NCBI GenBank assembly: GCA_001414345.1
Contig: LLCB01000170.1
Location: 1 to 64,000, forward strand
Source of the DNA: Hymenoscyphus infarciens
Taxonomy: Eukaryota; Ascomycota; Leotiomycetes; Helotiales; Helotiaceae
DNA length: 64,000 nucleotides
Direction of reading: 5' to 3'
The notes beneath the pieces are model-generated. The model did no database searches. It was not told the DNA's origin and worked only from the letters and a program-made list of their open reading frames with translations. This document shows positions 46,118 through 58,001 of this stretch, piece by piece (the first letter of the stretch is position 1; each line of letters begins with the position of its first letter). Position numbers and translations under genes: made by a program.

Positions 46118-47366
46118 CTAATCATACCAGATGGCATTCATACCAAATCCCGGTTCCTTGACATCGCAATGTGCGACTCTCCCAAGAAACTCATCCTTCC
46201 ATCGATAGATTTCGATCCAACCTTCTTGGTCATCGGTCAAAGCAAGGTACTCATCACTCCACGGACAAGGGCTGACTGCATTCGAGTGACCTCCACTAGT
46301 AGGCGTAGGATTCAAACATATCTGTCGTTCAATATTTCCCGATGGTCCTAGAGCAAAAGCTGCAATATAGCCAGTGACCTTGAAATCATTTGACCTCGAA
46401 GTGGCGAATAGATATTTCCCACTCTGCGAGAGGAAGACAACATCGGAGCGATACATCTTCCCACCAACATTTGGAATCCCTTCTCTCATTAGTCCATAAC
46501 CGAGGTCAAAAAAGGGGTAAAAATACCTGGAGGGATGAGCGGGTACGTGATGTGAGTGAACACGGGAAAGTGAGTGCTCTCATCAATTACATAGACCGCC
46601 AGTCGGTTTCCAGCTTCCATCAAAACATATAAGTACTTTCCACTTGGATGAATAGCCACCCATCTCGGATGATCTTTTGGATCCGGGGCTTCGACGCAAT
46701 TTGCCAAAGTGAGGAGACCTGTTTCTGGATCCTTCTTATGCGTCCAGATTTTATTTCCTCGTAGATCTGCGGAGTAGAGGTATTCTTCTGCCGCATCAAA
46801 AACCATACCGTGGATCCCGGTTTTTGGCATGTACTCGTAGTTCTGCACACATTTTTGGAGAGCTCCTTGTTGGGTGGTGGAGAAGACGTTGCCCCAGCCT
46901 GCGTGGTCGTAGAAGGGGTTTCCGTAGACGTTGAAGGGTGCTTTTTGGGCGGCTAGGACGAAGATTGCTCTGGTGTTTGTTTCTGGGCTTGCTGCTAATG
47001 CTATAAACTTTTGTTAGGAGTATATCTCGTGACTGAGGTGGGAGCTAATAACGTACGATCGTGACCCATTGGATGTGAGCCGTTATGGATGATTTTCGTT
47101 GGACTTTTTACCGAGAAGCTTGACCATTTTTTCATAGCAGCTCCGTAAATTGTCCTTTTTGAGTGCTATAGGAACCTTTTAGCAAATGATGTATAGCTCA
47201 TGTGCGGGGTTTTGCCACTTACATCAAAAGTCATCCATGAAATGGGCTCGTCTTTAGGAATTGGCGTCTTCTTGACCATTTTCAGAGTCAACGCTTCATC
47301 GTCGAATTGGAAGGTAAAGATGGCTCCTGGAGGAGTCCATGTTCCTACCATTAAATGATGTAGCAT
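46118..47366 (-). CDS. carboxy-cis,cis-muconate cyclase (CMLE), seven-bladed propeller, 362 aa
   Basis: Exons are 47366-47223, 47165-47057, 47000-46527 and 46479-46118. Introns of 47-57 nt have donors GTAAGT, GTACGT and GTATTT; the joined length is 1089 nt. The protein is the eukaryotic 3-carboxy-cis,cis-muconate lactonising enzyme: HHLMVGTWTPPGAIFT at the start, PISWMTFD, IYGAAMKKWSSF, NYEYMPKTGIHGMVFD, DHPRWVAIHPSGKYLY, TPTSGGHSNAVSPCPWSDE and the conserved end EPGFGMNAIWYD. It converts carboxy-muconate from protocatechuate ring cleavage into the muconolactone in the cytosol. An in-frame ATG 11 codons upstream (47399) exists; I chose 47366 because the family begins there. The next gene downstream is a hydrolase suited to the following step. 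The gene appears intact. Confidence 0.92.
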
Positions 47367-47399
47367 CTTGCGTCGTGGGCGTGATGATATCCTTTGCAT

Positions 47400-49535
47400 C
47401 CAGCAAGAGTGGGTTACACGAGGTAGGTAGATAGATTGAGAATAAAAAGTAAGGCGTCAACGACAACCACGAAGATTCCAGATTGGAAACCGCTTGGAAG
47501 CAAATGTGGGGCAAGTTGTGATTGGCGGGGCTGGATAAATCTGGGGAGGAGCGACCGGCTAAGTATTTAACCGTCCAAAGACCCTGAGGAACCTTTCGAG
47601 TTCAACTCTCTTTCACCAACACCTCATATCAAATCCAAAAAAATCAGACACCCGCTTGCGAAGCTCCGACAGACCTCGAGTTTGCGATAATCTCTTTGGA
47701 ATTGCAATTCTCTCCTGTCTTTGGAAATGCAGTGTTCACATCTCAATTTTCGAAGGCAGAACCCGATTGCCATCGCAGCAAAAGAGGGCGCAGTTTGCTC
47801 TCCCTACAAGCCCCATCAGGCCAATATATTCCGCGGATTTATTTCAGAAAGCTAGGGGAGTCCATTTCGGCAAAAGCCATCTCGCGTTGAACGCGAGCAT
47901 CTTACCTTCAATCAGGCCCTGTTTCCCAACTCAACACGACATGTTGAGCTCCAACACACCATCAATTGAATATTTGGAATCTTTCTTTTTTTGTCAATAC
48001 CAGAGCTAATCTTCATCTAGTCTTCTCGATGAGATCGCATACAAACAAATATCAACGGCGTATCCTTCCCATTCGCGGCCTCCTGTCGATTCCTCATCGT
48101 GTCCCCTCGAGATTTTGGCCGCAGAATCGTCAGAAGCCCGAGACTGAGGAATAGGCCATGATACGCGATAGAGTGTTGACAATATACATGAAAAAGGAGA
48201 CTTCGATTGCTGTTTTCGATACCTGGAACGCTTCAACAAAGGGCTAGACATCCGCCTGCGAGGAACGTTCCAGACAGAGGCCAATGGCGAGGGCAGCTTT
48301 ATGTTGGAGTCAACAATTCAATCGCGTGACAATCTATGGACCTACTGGCACTCTTCCCGAAGGTCTTAGATTTTCATCTTATGCCAACTAGGACTCGAGT
48401 TTCAAATTGTTCCAATATTTTCTCAAGGTGGAGGAACACCTTTGTTTCGCCCTTGCCCATTCAAAAGACAACCAGTACCGCCTACTATGCTCGGGATGTT
48501 CTTGTTTTGACTTCACTCCAAGAGAAGATTTTGCCAAACCATTGTGGATCCGGCTTATAGAAAAGCACTGACTTGACAAAATCTACTTGGAAGTTAGGGA
48601 GAGGCCTTTCACAAATCACTTAGTTGCGATTTACCGAGGACAATTTCTTGGGGAAGATAGCAAGTACTTACCTAAACTTCTTCATACCTACCATATCGGA
48701 TCCCTTACATACCATACCGTACGCGTGGGCGGAAATGTTTCCAACATTTACTGCTCATAATAATCTGAACAAACTCTCTTAATTGTACTACCGAGAATCG
48801 TGGCTGAACTCATGTGGCGTTCCCACCATTCCCATCCTCGCCCACAATCTGACTCGGAGCTCACGACTCACAACCTACCATCTTCCCGTAGTAAAGGAGC
48901 TAAGCGCAACTTCTTCCCACTCAGTAATCTCAGTCATCTCCCACCCGATCCCGAAGTTTCATATTGTCGCTGATGCAACGTCATCTGCAAGACATAGTAC
49001 ACACGCTAGCAAAAGCAAGACATAACGCGAACTGCAACAAAAGTAGTAGCTCACGAGGCAGGGTTCCACATTCTGGGCCGCGACCTTTCCCATTGATTTA
49101 ATTTGGGTTAGCCACCCAGCATTCCTATCTACGTGCCCACTCACGTGAGGATTTATGATGGTTTTGGTGATTGTGGAATACGGTACACGTTCGCCTATTC
49201 GGGAAGGTCTCTTCGGTACTCGAGGGGGGAGGACCAGGTTCCTGCAGGATAGTCAAGCATGTTGCATTTTTGGAGGCCGAAATAAAAGCAAGCTATGTCC
49301 GGAAGACGAAGGTGGGAAGGTACATACGGGGATCGTTGGATGGAGTGTTGATTTGACCCCGCAGTTGAGGTGACACCAGGGTGCAGATGTTGGGAAAATC
49401 GTACCTGTGTCGTACCTGTGTTTAACCTGCTTTAATCTGTCTACTCGTCGCGTTAAGTTAAGATGTCTTGTGCTACTTGTCGTCGATTAATGGAGGAAGA
49501 TTTTTTTTCAAAACTACCTCCTTGGATTCCCGACA
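47400..49535. other. no supported gene; shared upstream region
   Basis: About 2.1 kb between two divergent genes (cyclase leftward, mannosidase rightward). Frames of 60-117 codons overlap on both strands without family signals. Promoters of both genes must lie at the edges. Confidence 0.5.
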
Positions 49536-52154
49536 ATGTCTCGATTGTTTCCCCTCCTCCTCGCCGGCCTCCTCGCACAAACCTGCGTTGCTCAGAACTA
49601 CACGAACACCACCTCCTTCGATCCCCTCAAATACGTCAACCAACTCATAGGCACAGATAATGGCGGCAATGTCTTCGCAGGTGCTACTCGACCTTATGGG
49701 ATGGCAAAGGCTGTCGCAGACGTCGATGGACAAAACACAGCGGGCTTTTCAACCGACGGAAGCAACGTTATTGGTTTCTCCCATATGCACGACTCGGGAA
49801 CAGGAGGCAACCCTTCGCTGGGAAATTTCCCTCTCTTCCCGCAATACTGTCCGGGGAATGAGATTAATAATTGCAATTTCTTGAAAGATGCGAGGAAAAC
49901 CAACTATGTTAAGGAGAGTGTGGTTGCCACCCCGGGCTACTTTGGGATTGAGTTGGGGACGGGGATCAAGGCTGAGATGACCGTTAGGTTGGTTCTTTTT
50001 TCTAGCTTTTTGGTTCCTTTCTGGCTGGGTGGGTTAGGCTGGATATTGGAGACTATTTCCTACTCGGGCTGCCATGTGTTCTTGGACCATGCTGACTCCT
50101 AGTTTTTCCACAGTGAACATGCTGCGTTGTATCACTTCACTTTCCCTGTCGGAGAAAATGCGACAGGAACGAGCCCGTTAATCTTGCTAGACCTCACGGA
50201 TTTAACTGCTAGTCGACAGAATGCTAGTGTGAGCGTAGATGGAAATGGTAGGATCAAAGGGAACGGAACTTTCATTCCCAGTTTCGGGAGTGGTTCTTTC
50301 GTGTTGCACTTCTGCGCAGACTTTCAAGGTGCCAATATAAAGGATACGGGCATATGGGTCAACAATCGTGCTGGGACAGAGCCGAAGAGCATTTTTGTCA
50401 CGAGGGGGATTAATCTATTTTATCTGGAGGCTGGGAGTTTTGTGAGGTTTGAGAGGCCGGCGAATGGGGTTGTGAGTGCGAGGGTTGGAGTTAGTTTTAT
50501 TAGTGAGGAGAAAGCCTGTCGGAATGCGGAGATTGAGATTCCAGGAGAGAAATGGGATTTTGAGGGGGTCAAGAAGAGTGCTGAGGATGCTTGGAGGGAG
50601 AAGTTGGGGGTTGTGACGGTTGATGCTACGGGTGTGAATGAGAGTTTGGTGACGAACTTTTATTCTGCTGTTTACAGGACTATGATGTCTCCGCAGAATT
50701 ATACGGGAGAAAATCCGCTTTGGGTGAGTTCGGAACCTTATTATGATTCTTTTTATTGGTATGTTTTCCTTCCTTTTTAATCTTGCTAGGTTGCGTGTCA
50801 AGTTCTAACTCTAACCTAGCATTTGGGACGCATTCCGCTCCCAACTTCCCTTCCTCACAATCGTCGATCCCTCGACTCTAACCGAAATGATACGTTCTCT
50901 CCTTGATACCTACAAAAACATAGGATGGCTTCCAGATTGTCGAATGTCTCTCTGCAAAGGGTTTACACAAGGAGGGTCCAACGCCGATGTCGTGCTCGCA
51001 GACGCATTTGTGAAGAACCTTACTTCATCGAATCCCGTGTCAAAGATCGATTGGGAGCTGGCATATGAGGCAGTTCTCAACGATGCCGAAAACGAACCAC
51101 TCGATTGGTCCGTAGAAGGAAGAGGAGGTTTAATGAGTTGGAAAGCCTTGAATTACATCCCCTATCTAGATTACGATTACCTCGGGTTCGGAACCAACTC
51201 CCGAAGTATTTCACGCACATTAGAATATTCATATGATGACTTCTGTCTCGCCACTCTATCCAAAGGACTTGGAAAGAAAGATTCATACACCAAATACATG
51301 GCTCGTTCCACGAACTGGAAAAATCTTTGGAAGGACGATCAGAAGAGTTTTATCAATGGGACTGATACGGGGTATACGGGATTCTTCCAACCTAAGTATT
51401 TGAATGGGACTTGGGGGTTTATGGATCCGATTAGGTGTAGTCCTATTGATGGTTTTTGTTCTTTGACATCTAATCCTCAAGAGACGTTTGAGGACTCGAT
51501 TTGGGAATATCAATTGTCCGTTCTCATTCATCCTCCGTTTTTTATTCTTCGCTAATGATGTGAATTAGTTACGTACCTCACGACATCTCAACCCTCATAA
51601 CCCTCCTCGGAGGTCCCAACACTTTCGTCGAAAGGCTGAAATTCCTCCACCACTCAGGCCTAACAGACATCGGCAACGAACCCTCCTTCCTGACAGCATT
51701 CCTCTACCACTACGCCTCCCGCCCAGGCCTCTCCTCCCAACTAGTTCACCAATACGTCCCCGGCTATTTCAACGATACAACCACTGGACTCCCCGGGAAC
51801 GACGATACGGGTGCGATGGCGAGTTTTTCGGCGTTTGTTACGATGGGGCTTTTCCCTAATCCTGGACAGGATGTGTATTTCATCACTGTCCCCCTTTTTT
51901 CTGGGATTGATATCAAGAATCCTGTAAGTGGGAAGGTTGCTAGGATTAGGAAGAGTGGAAAGGGGGATTTTGTGCAGGGTGTTAAATTGGATGGAGTGGT
52001 GTATGAGAGGAGTTGGGTTGGCCATGGGTTTTTTGTTGATGGGGGCTTGTTGGAGATTGTAGCTGGGGAGGTGGAGGGGGAGTGGGGGACGACGGAGGAA
52101 GATTTGCCGCCTAGTCCTGGGGCGGTGATCGCTGGGATGACGAGGGGTCTGTGA
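49536..52154 (+). CDS. secreted GH92 alpha-mannosidase, 792 aa, four exons
   Basis: Exons are 49536-49987, 50114-50758, 50820-51515 and 51569-52154. Introns are 126, 61 and 53 nt; the first and third donors (GTTGGT, GTCCGT) are weak, but the joined length is 2379 nt with consistent phases. A signal peptide (MSRLFPLLLAGLLAQTCVA) leads into the N-terminal beta-sandwich (YVNQLIGTDNGGNVFAGAT, GFSHMHDSGTGG). The catalytic (alpha/alpha)6 barrel follows, with FYCIWDAFRSQLP, GWLPDCRMSLCKGFTQGGS, YVPHDISTL and GNDDTGAMASFSAF. The last segment carries conserved acidic residues expected for catalysis. GH92 enzymes are calcium-dependent exo-mannosidases, mostly alpha-1,2; this one probably trims mannan or N-glycans outside the cell. 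Potential N-glycosylation sites are many (NYTNTT, NGT). Confidence 0.92.
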
Positions 52155-52550
52155 GCCTGTGAGGATATTGGAAGACGAACGGAGTTCGGGAAAGGCAATT
52201 TTAGGTAATGATAATCTTTTGTCAGGTGGTCGTTTGCTTTTGTTGCTGATGTTTCTTGTTGAGCTTCCTCTTCTCGCTCACGACCAGTTATATGTTCTAC
52301 TTACACATGTTGAAATTTGAAACTCGATTCGTTGGGTATAAAATCAGGGAAGCCACATACATGTTCTACAACATTCTGTTGCTCAATACAAAACCTTTAG
52401 ACGGCTTCATAAAGCCTAGAATGCCCTCCCCTTCTCTCCCTTTGCTTCCACAATCAACTCTTAGAAACGACCACGAGCCTCTTCCTAATACACCTACACA
52501 AAAAGATTTAAGACCGCAGAGATCCGCCCGAGTCCAACATTCTTTCAGAT
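52155..52550. other. intergenic; possible upstream exon of the next small gene
   Basis: No supported gene. A missing first exon or start codon of the Cys-rich gene at 52551 could lie here. Confidence 0.4.
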
Positions 52551-52799
52551 GTGCACACTCCGATACCAGTGCTTACTTTATTGACTGCTCTCGTTTCACG
52601 CATAGCTGCTGGTCTGATCTATTATACTTTATGTCAATCTGCTTGCGCAAGCGTTGTGATGGCATGCTACTTAGTTGCCGGAGCTACTTGGGGAGCTACA
52701 CGTAGTATTACGGCACCACTTAGTGTCGTTTATTGCAATGCTTCATGTGGAAAAAGTCAGGCTATTTGTGCTGTTGTTGCCTTGGGACCTACGTTTTAA
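52551..52799 (+). CDS. small Cys-rich secreted-type protein, about 82 aa (start uncertain)
   Basis: The frame reads a hydrophobic leader (PIPVLTLLTALVSRIAAGLI), then CQSACASVVMACYLVAGATWG and a CNASCGKS...C tail. This spacing is that of a family of very small fungal proteins sometimes annotated as zygote-specific-like or as small secreted Cys-rich proteins; the name is from memory. No in-frame ATG precedes the leader: the frame opens with GTG at 52551. Either a first exon lies upstream or the start codon has been lost. A related copy follows at 53330 on the same strand. Confidence 0.5.
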   Translation: MHTPIPVLTLLTALVSRIAAGLIYYTLCQSACASVVMACYLVAGATWGATRSITAPLSVVYCNASCGKSQAICAVVALGPTF

Positions 52800-53329
52800 G
52801 TGTTATTTCGTGGGGATGTTGAGGAGTTTGGACGTTGTGGGAAGCACGATGGAGACAATAATTGTTTGAGGATGTAAAAACCAGTACAAGAAAGCACAAA
52901 TACTAACCTTCTCACAAAGACACCAAAGTCTTTCCGCAATTGTCTCTTTTGAAAGGATCACGGTGACACATTGCCTTCCCCCTCAAAGTCTAATACCCGC
53001 TGTTTAGAAAACACATGCACGGTCTCAACCAACCAACAAGACAACTGAGGGGTGTACAATATTAGGCTAAAATCAGTTCAATTGTCTTCGGTTGACTTGA
53101 AAATTCCCAGGCCACTGCGGTGAACAACTAAGCGAGGCAAGGCCAAAGTCGAAGACAGGAAAACGTACTTGACTTCTTTATATTTCTTGACAACCAACTC
53201 CCACCGCAACATCAACTTCCCCAAAGACAAAGACCCACCGTTCAATCCTACGTTGTGCAAATCATACCACTCCAACCTTTTATCCTCAACTTCACACTCC
53301 TTACCGAAAAGCAACTATCAACCTACACC
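52800..53329. other. spacer between the two small Cys-rich genes
   Basis: A minus-strand frame (53078-53314) overlaps the leader of the next gene and is probably not coding. Nothing else is seen. Confidence 0.45.
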
Positions 53330-53578
53330 ATGAAACTCCGCACCCCAACCCTCCTCGTCGCCCTTTGAACCACATCAATAAAGGCCTCGAGACCAACCAA
53401 GGGGGATACCTACGGATGCTGTCAGAATATTTGTGCTGGCCTTGTTGTACAGTGTTACATGAATGCTGGTTTCGTGTTCAGAACTGTTCTACGAGCGGGT
53501 GCAACGAACGACACAGGAAAAAGCAATAAGTCATTTGGGACCGGTTACGCCGATTGTGCTAGGATCTACCTGCGTTAA
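53330..53578 (+). pseudogene. broken paralogue of the small Cys-rich protein
   Basis: It starts MKLRTPTLLVAL with a Kozak-like ACC ATG, then hits TGA at codon 13, inside the signal peptide, where a Cys-rich family member would continue. After the stop the frame goes on with CCQNICAGLVVQCYMNAGFVF, clearly related to CQSACASVVMACYLVAGATWG in the gene upstream, and ends at 53576-53578. The C-terminal cysteines are only partly kept. One nonsense change (probably CGA to TGA) would explain the loss. Confidence 0.55.
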
Positions 53579-54631
53579 AGATCATATTGGTATGGTCTTT
53601 CCAGAGAAGAGAAACTAGAAGTGGAAATGGATCTTTTTATATTGGTTTGGTAGAGATCTAGCTTTGGGTAGATAGGGGAATGTGATTTTTTCTCCCTCAA
53701 ATAAGATTTCGTCTCAAATGTTGCTTGCTGTTAGGCCCTCTTCTCTATCTCCTGCAAGACCTAGCAAATATTGAAAGAGTACCAAAAAAGAATAATACAC
53801 CACGCCCCAGCATCCGTTGTGTAGAAGGGGGAGGAAAGAATTAAACTCACACTTCCAATCTTGCGGAGTTTGAACAAGGTTTCCTAACCCTCAATAATTG
53901 CTGGCTTTAAGATAACTACTTCTCCTCAGATGTAGTAATTTGAACAAGGTCTCCTCGATCTAAGTGTGTGCTAAATAGAGTGACCGCCGCCCCTAAGAAG
54001 AATTTAATCCCATCCTCATAAGGAATCAGCTCTCACTGAAAAAGAGAAAAGTCCGAAAAACTCTGGCTTAGTAAAGGCAACTATAAGTGTTTTTGAACGA
54101 TTTTCTTTCTTATCTGTTTTTGTCAGTGTGTGGTTTTTGCGAGTGGGATAGGGGGGATGCTGGTGCTCGGTTTTTGGGGGTGATGTAGCTTAGTTGTGAT
54201 TTTATTTATTTGAGATGTGCTACGTGGGTGACTCACTGTATTTTGAAACTTTTGAAAAATATACTTGGGCGTGTAGATAGGCTGAGCAGAACTGGAAGGC
54301 TTCTGAGGAGTAATTGAACCGCTAGTCCTCGATTTTTGAAATCAGCTACACGATCCATTCTAGCAGTGATCCAACCCTTTTAAGGCAATACAAGTTATGT
54401 TGAAAGATAGGATTAAATGTTAAAATCTAAGAATTTGTACTGTCCAAATAATCTATCTAATTCTCTAATGTAGGCACCGACCCTACAATAAAGCATCCAA
54501 GCTAAGCATCTGATAACCATGTGGTGTACACCGACCTGTCGAATGTGAGTTCAAGTTCTAAGATAAGGTATCCAGGCTATTGGATCAACCTAAAGTTCAA
54601 TGCCAAAAACCCCAGACCCCGCAATGCCAAT
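53579..54631. other. no supported gene
   Basis: No frame of interest apart from overlaps with the next gene. It must contain the 3' end of the monooxygenase gene. Confidence 0.5.
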
Positions 54632-56278
54632 CTAAAGATCCTTTCTGCCATTCTCGAATCTTTCGAACCTGATACCCTTTGTCAAACTACCATAAAGAGC
54701 CCCCCAACCATCAACAAAGTAATTCTTTCTCGGTTGCCACGGTCCCCTGTCACCTGCTTTTGGCAAAGACTCGAGGGCTTTGTTCACGTAAGTGCTACTC
54801 AAGTTGAGGATCTTGCGATTACCCATGCCTTGCCACTCGAGAGCCACAGATTGATCAGCCTTGGCATGGCCGTCGCGAGGATACGAGATAGTGGAAGTTG
54901 AGCCGAGAGTCGGAGTAGCGCTGGTAAGTCCATTATCCCGCATGTACTTCAACACTCTGCAGATAAGTTGTGAAGCTGTGTCAGAGCCCAACGTCCACGA
55001 AGCGTTAGTGTATCCAACGATTACCGAGGCGTTTGGAACATTCTGCATCAGTGCACTTCTCCACAAGAACGTGTCGCCCAAAGAGATGGTCTTTCCATCA
55101 ACTGCAATTTTTGCTCCACCAATCATCATCATCTTTAAACCCGTAGCCGTGACAATGATGTCCGCATCAATTTGCTTGCCAGAGGAGGTAACCAGACCAG
55201 TCGAATTGACAGACTTGATGGTATCCGTGACAATATTGGCCTTCCCCTGTTTCAATGCAGCGAAGAAATCACCATCAGGACTGACACAGAGGCGTTGTTC
55301 CCATGGGTTGTAGGCAGGAGTAAAATGAGGGTCGACTGGGACATTGTCTGGGAGAAGACTAGCAGTCTTTTTCGTCAAGGCCTTTCGAGCTGCATTTGGA
55401 AACCAGGCGCAGAGCTGATTTATGATGAGACCCGTGACGATGTGTTTCCAGCGGCAGAATTTGGAGTGTGCCCAGGCAGGAAAGATTCTTCTCACACGTT
55501 CATCGAGTTTGTCAACCTTGGGAACTGCTGCTAGGTAGGATGGTGATCTTTGGAGCATTGTAACCAAGACAGCTTTCTTAGCGAGTACTGGGAGGAGAGT
55601 CACAGCAGTGGCTCCTGAGCCAATGATGATTATTTTCTTGTTTGAATAGTCTAGGTCTTCAGGCCAGAATTGTGGATGAATTGTCTTGCCTTTGAATGAG
55701 TTGAGGTTTGGTATGTCGACCTTGAGGGCGTTGTTGTAATCATAATAACCGGTCGTGAAAATGACGAAGTTGACTTTGAAGGTTTTGGTGATGCTTTCTG
55801 TGGCGTTGTTGGCAGTTTGCTTATTTTGCTCAACTGACAACGACCACTATCAGATGTTTGGTTAGCCTTTGCAATTTATAAATGGAGCGGCTGTTCTTAC
55901 ACATTGCTTGTCAGATGACCAATTGGCGGCAAGTAACTTGTGATGGAATTGGATTTTGCTGTCGATACCAAACTCCTCAGCAGACTCTCGGATGTAGTTC
56001 TTGATCAAAGTGCCCTCTGCAATGACCTTTTCATCCTGCCAAGGGCGCCATGGGAAACCAAATGTGTGGAGATCCGAATCGGATCTGATGCCTGGGTAGC
56101 GAAATAGATCCCAGGTACCACCAATGACGTTTCGGGACTCTAGAATTGTGTAGCTGTAACCTGGCAACTCGGTTTGCAAACGATATGCAGCATTGATACC
56201 AGAGAGACCCGCCCCGACGATAATCACGTCAAAATCCGTCGTGTCCGTCATGATGTCGTCAAAATCTTTGGGTTGCAA
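54632..56278 (-). CDS. Baeyer-Villiger-type flavin monooxygenase, 530 aa, two exons
   Basis: Exon 1 is 56278-55901 and exon 2 is 55846-54632, with a 54-nt intron (GTAAGA donor, CTGATAG acceptor) and a joined length of 1593 nt. Features in order: FAD-binding GAGLSG near residue 20, the GGTWDLFRYPGIRSDSD segment, the FMO/BVMO-like fingerprint FKGKTIHPQFW, a second nucleotide motif IGSGATAVTLLP for NADPH, and the ATG-type motif VTATGLKMMM. Such enzymes insert oxygen into ketones or oxygenate nitrogen or sulphur using FAD, NADPH and O2. Substrate unknown. A second ATG nine codons downstream (MTDTTDF) may be the true start. No cluster partners for secondary metabolism are visible next to it. Confidence 0.9.
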
Positions 56279-57596
56279 GGTTTAAATGAAATTGAAGAGA
56301 TGTATCCAAGTCAGATTGACCTCAATAGGGGGGTGAAGAGGTAGTTGAAGAGAGATAACCAGATGATAAGTGTGCAATTGAAGACAAAGTATTGAATATG
56401 GCAAATACTGTACCGAGGTAAAAGTTGATGAAACCAAACTAGGTCAATGCTGTCGCCTCATTGGTCCCCACTTTGCTCCTTTCTCCCATTGGCTCAATCT
56501 GCCCTGTAAAACATGCGAGTGGCTCGGACATACCTTACCCAATAAGCGAAGAGTATTAGGTGAGAGACCTAAAATCGACTTTTATTAACTCTCCTCTATT
56601 ATTTTTAATAGTATTCTAAGTTTATTTAATAAGTTCAAGTTCTAGCTTAAAATTAATAGAATATCTCTACTATTCTAGAGTTTATTAAAAAGTTTAAGAT
56701 TTTAATAGAGAGCTTTTCTAATTACTACTCTATTTCTACAAGTACTCTATATAGGTATTCTTTCACTTAGAGAAGTATTTAATAAGTGATATTAGTCTTT
56801 ATAGTAAGTATTAATAAAGTCTTACTAGAACCGACGTATTGTATTCTCTTACTCATAAGGCACGTGCCTTATAGGTGAGAGTGAGCCAAACGATTATTCG
56901 ATTTGACGATCTATCTCCTGCCTTCAAATCGCTGGCAGTCTCTTCAAAGCTTCGCTAGCTCGAAGCCTCTAGTCACGTTTTCCCCTTTCTTCCTATTATT
57001 CCTATGAGTTCTACGTGTATGCTACTGAATCCTTATTTGTTATATATTTTTGTTCATGTCACGTTTTTATTCTTTCAGCCTCCCCAGATAATCCACTATT
57101 CGCATGGTAGTCGTCAACTTACTTACATAATTTCATATATACCAGGATAGATAGGAAAGGCCTGTGAAGTTATTTAGGAGAATCAAAGACTAGGTCCATT
57201 TCTCACCTGTATAATAGCTGAGTCAGAGAGTGGTAAGCGACCAGGGCATCGGAAAATGAATGATGTAGCTGTCCTGGAATATTTGAAAAATCTTAGGTTC
57301 CTTAAAAGCGCCTGTGTCAGTACTATCAAAGAAGCAAGGACCTTGATGACGGAATTTCTACACCGTACGTGGTATGGTTTGTCTTCATAAAAAACGAATT
57401 ACCAGTAGGCAATCGTTTCCAATAGCTAGTTTCATGATGACTACTCAAGGTAACTTGTCAACAAAAACTCCTTTTATTAGGAGAGTACCGTAATGAAAAC
57501 GTTCAATTGGCCCAGAAACATGGGAATAATGATGCCTTATTAAATGTTGACCCATGATCAACCCCCCAAACCACGTGCCCATTCCCCCAAAACCCT
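56279..57596. other. no gene; AT-rich relic 56540-56880 with a long palindrome
   Basis: Positions 56540-56850 are strongly AT-rich without frames, like a RIP-altered repeat. At 56855-56872 lies a perfect 18-bp palindrome, ATAAGGCACGTGCCTTAT, containing CACGTG. The rest shows no gene. Confidence 0.5.
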
Positions 57597-57604
57597 ATAT
57601 AAAC
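57597..57604 (+). promoter_or_regulatory. TATA box of the U2 snRNA gene
   Basis: TATATAAA, about 36-43 bases upstream of the estimated U2 start, a spacing that fits an snRNA promoter. Confidence 0.65.
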
Positions 57605-57639
57605 CATCCTCCCACCCTCTCTAAAAAGCCTTTTTCTCC

Positions 57640-57830
57640 AACTTCTTCTTTAGCCTTCGGCTTAGATCAAATGTAGTATCTGTTCTGCTCAGTGTAATAA
57701 CTGGTGCGACCCCACGGGGCGACTCTATTACCCTTATTTTTTGAATTGGGAATCCGGATTTCGGTGCTCGCATCGTGGTTCGGAACCCACTGTGTCTCTG
57801 GTTTTTACACTGCTTCCAGGCGACGCGAAA
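57640..57830 (+). ncRNA. U2 spliceosomal snRNA, about 190 nt
   Basis: The sequence follows the U2 layout. The 5' end ACTTCTTCTTTAGCC is followed by stem I with a TTCG loop and the stretch TTAGATCAA that pairs with U6. The branch-point recognition element TGTAGTATCTGTTCT contains GTAGTA at 57673-57678, matching the TACTAAC branch points of introns in this window. A GC-rich stem (CCCCACGGGG) and the Sm-binding site ATTTTTTG (57736-57743) come next. The 3' stem IV has CTGGTTTTTACACTGCTTCCAG as its upper part and GTGTC/GACGC below. Ends are estimated. It is transcribed toward the regulator gene, which ends at 58002 on the other strand. No protein frame here is credible. Confidence 0.88.
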
Positions 57831-58001
57831 CTCATACTTTTATTACTTTGTTTCCATTGCGTTACTTGCTTCGGCAGGGACGTGAAGAAGATATTTGGTG
57901 TGCCAGGACCCTACCGCCACTGATTACATGATGGAAGAAACTTTTTCTTTGAGGTATATTAAATTGATTCGAGTAAAGAGTTAGATATATTGTATCTCCT
58001 T

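Noticed and set aside
56540..56880. Possible MITE with inverted ends around GGTGAGAG
   Set aside because: The two sides do not pair beyond a few bases, so I list only an AT-rich relic and its palindrome.
57704..57931. Plus-strand frame of 75 codons
   Set aside because: It overlaps the U2 snRNA gene and has no protein-like features.
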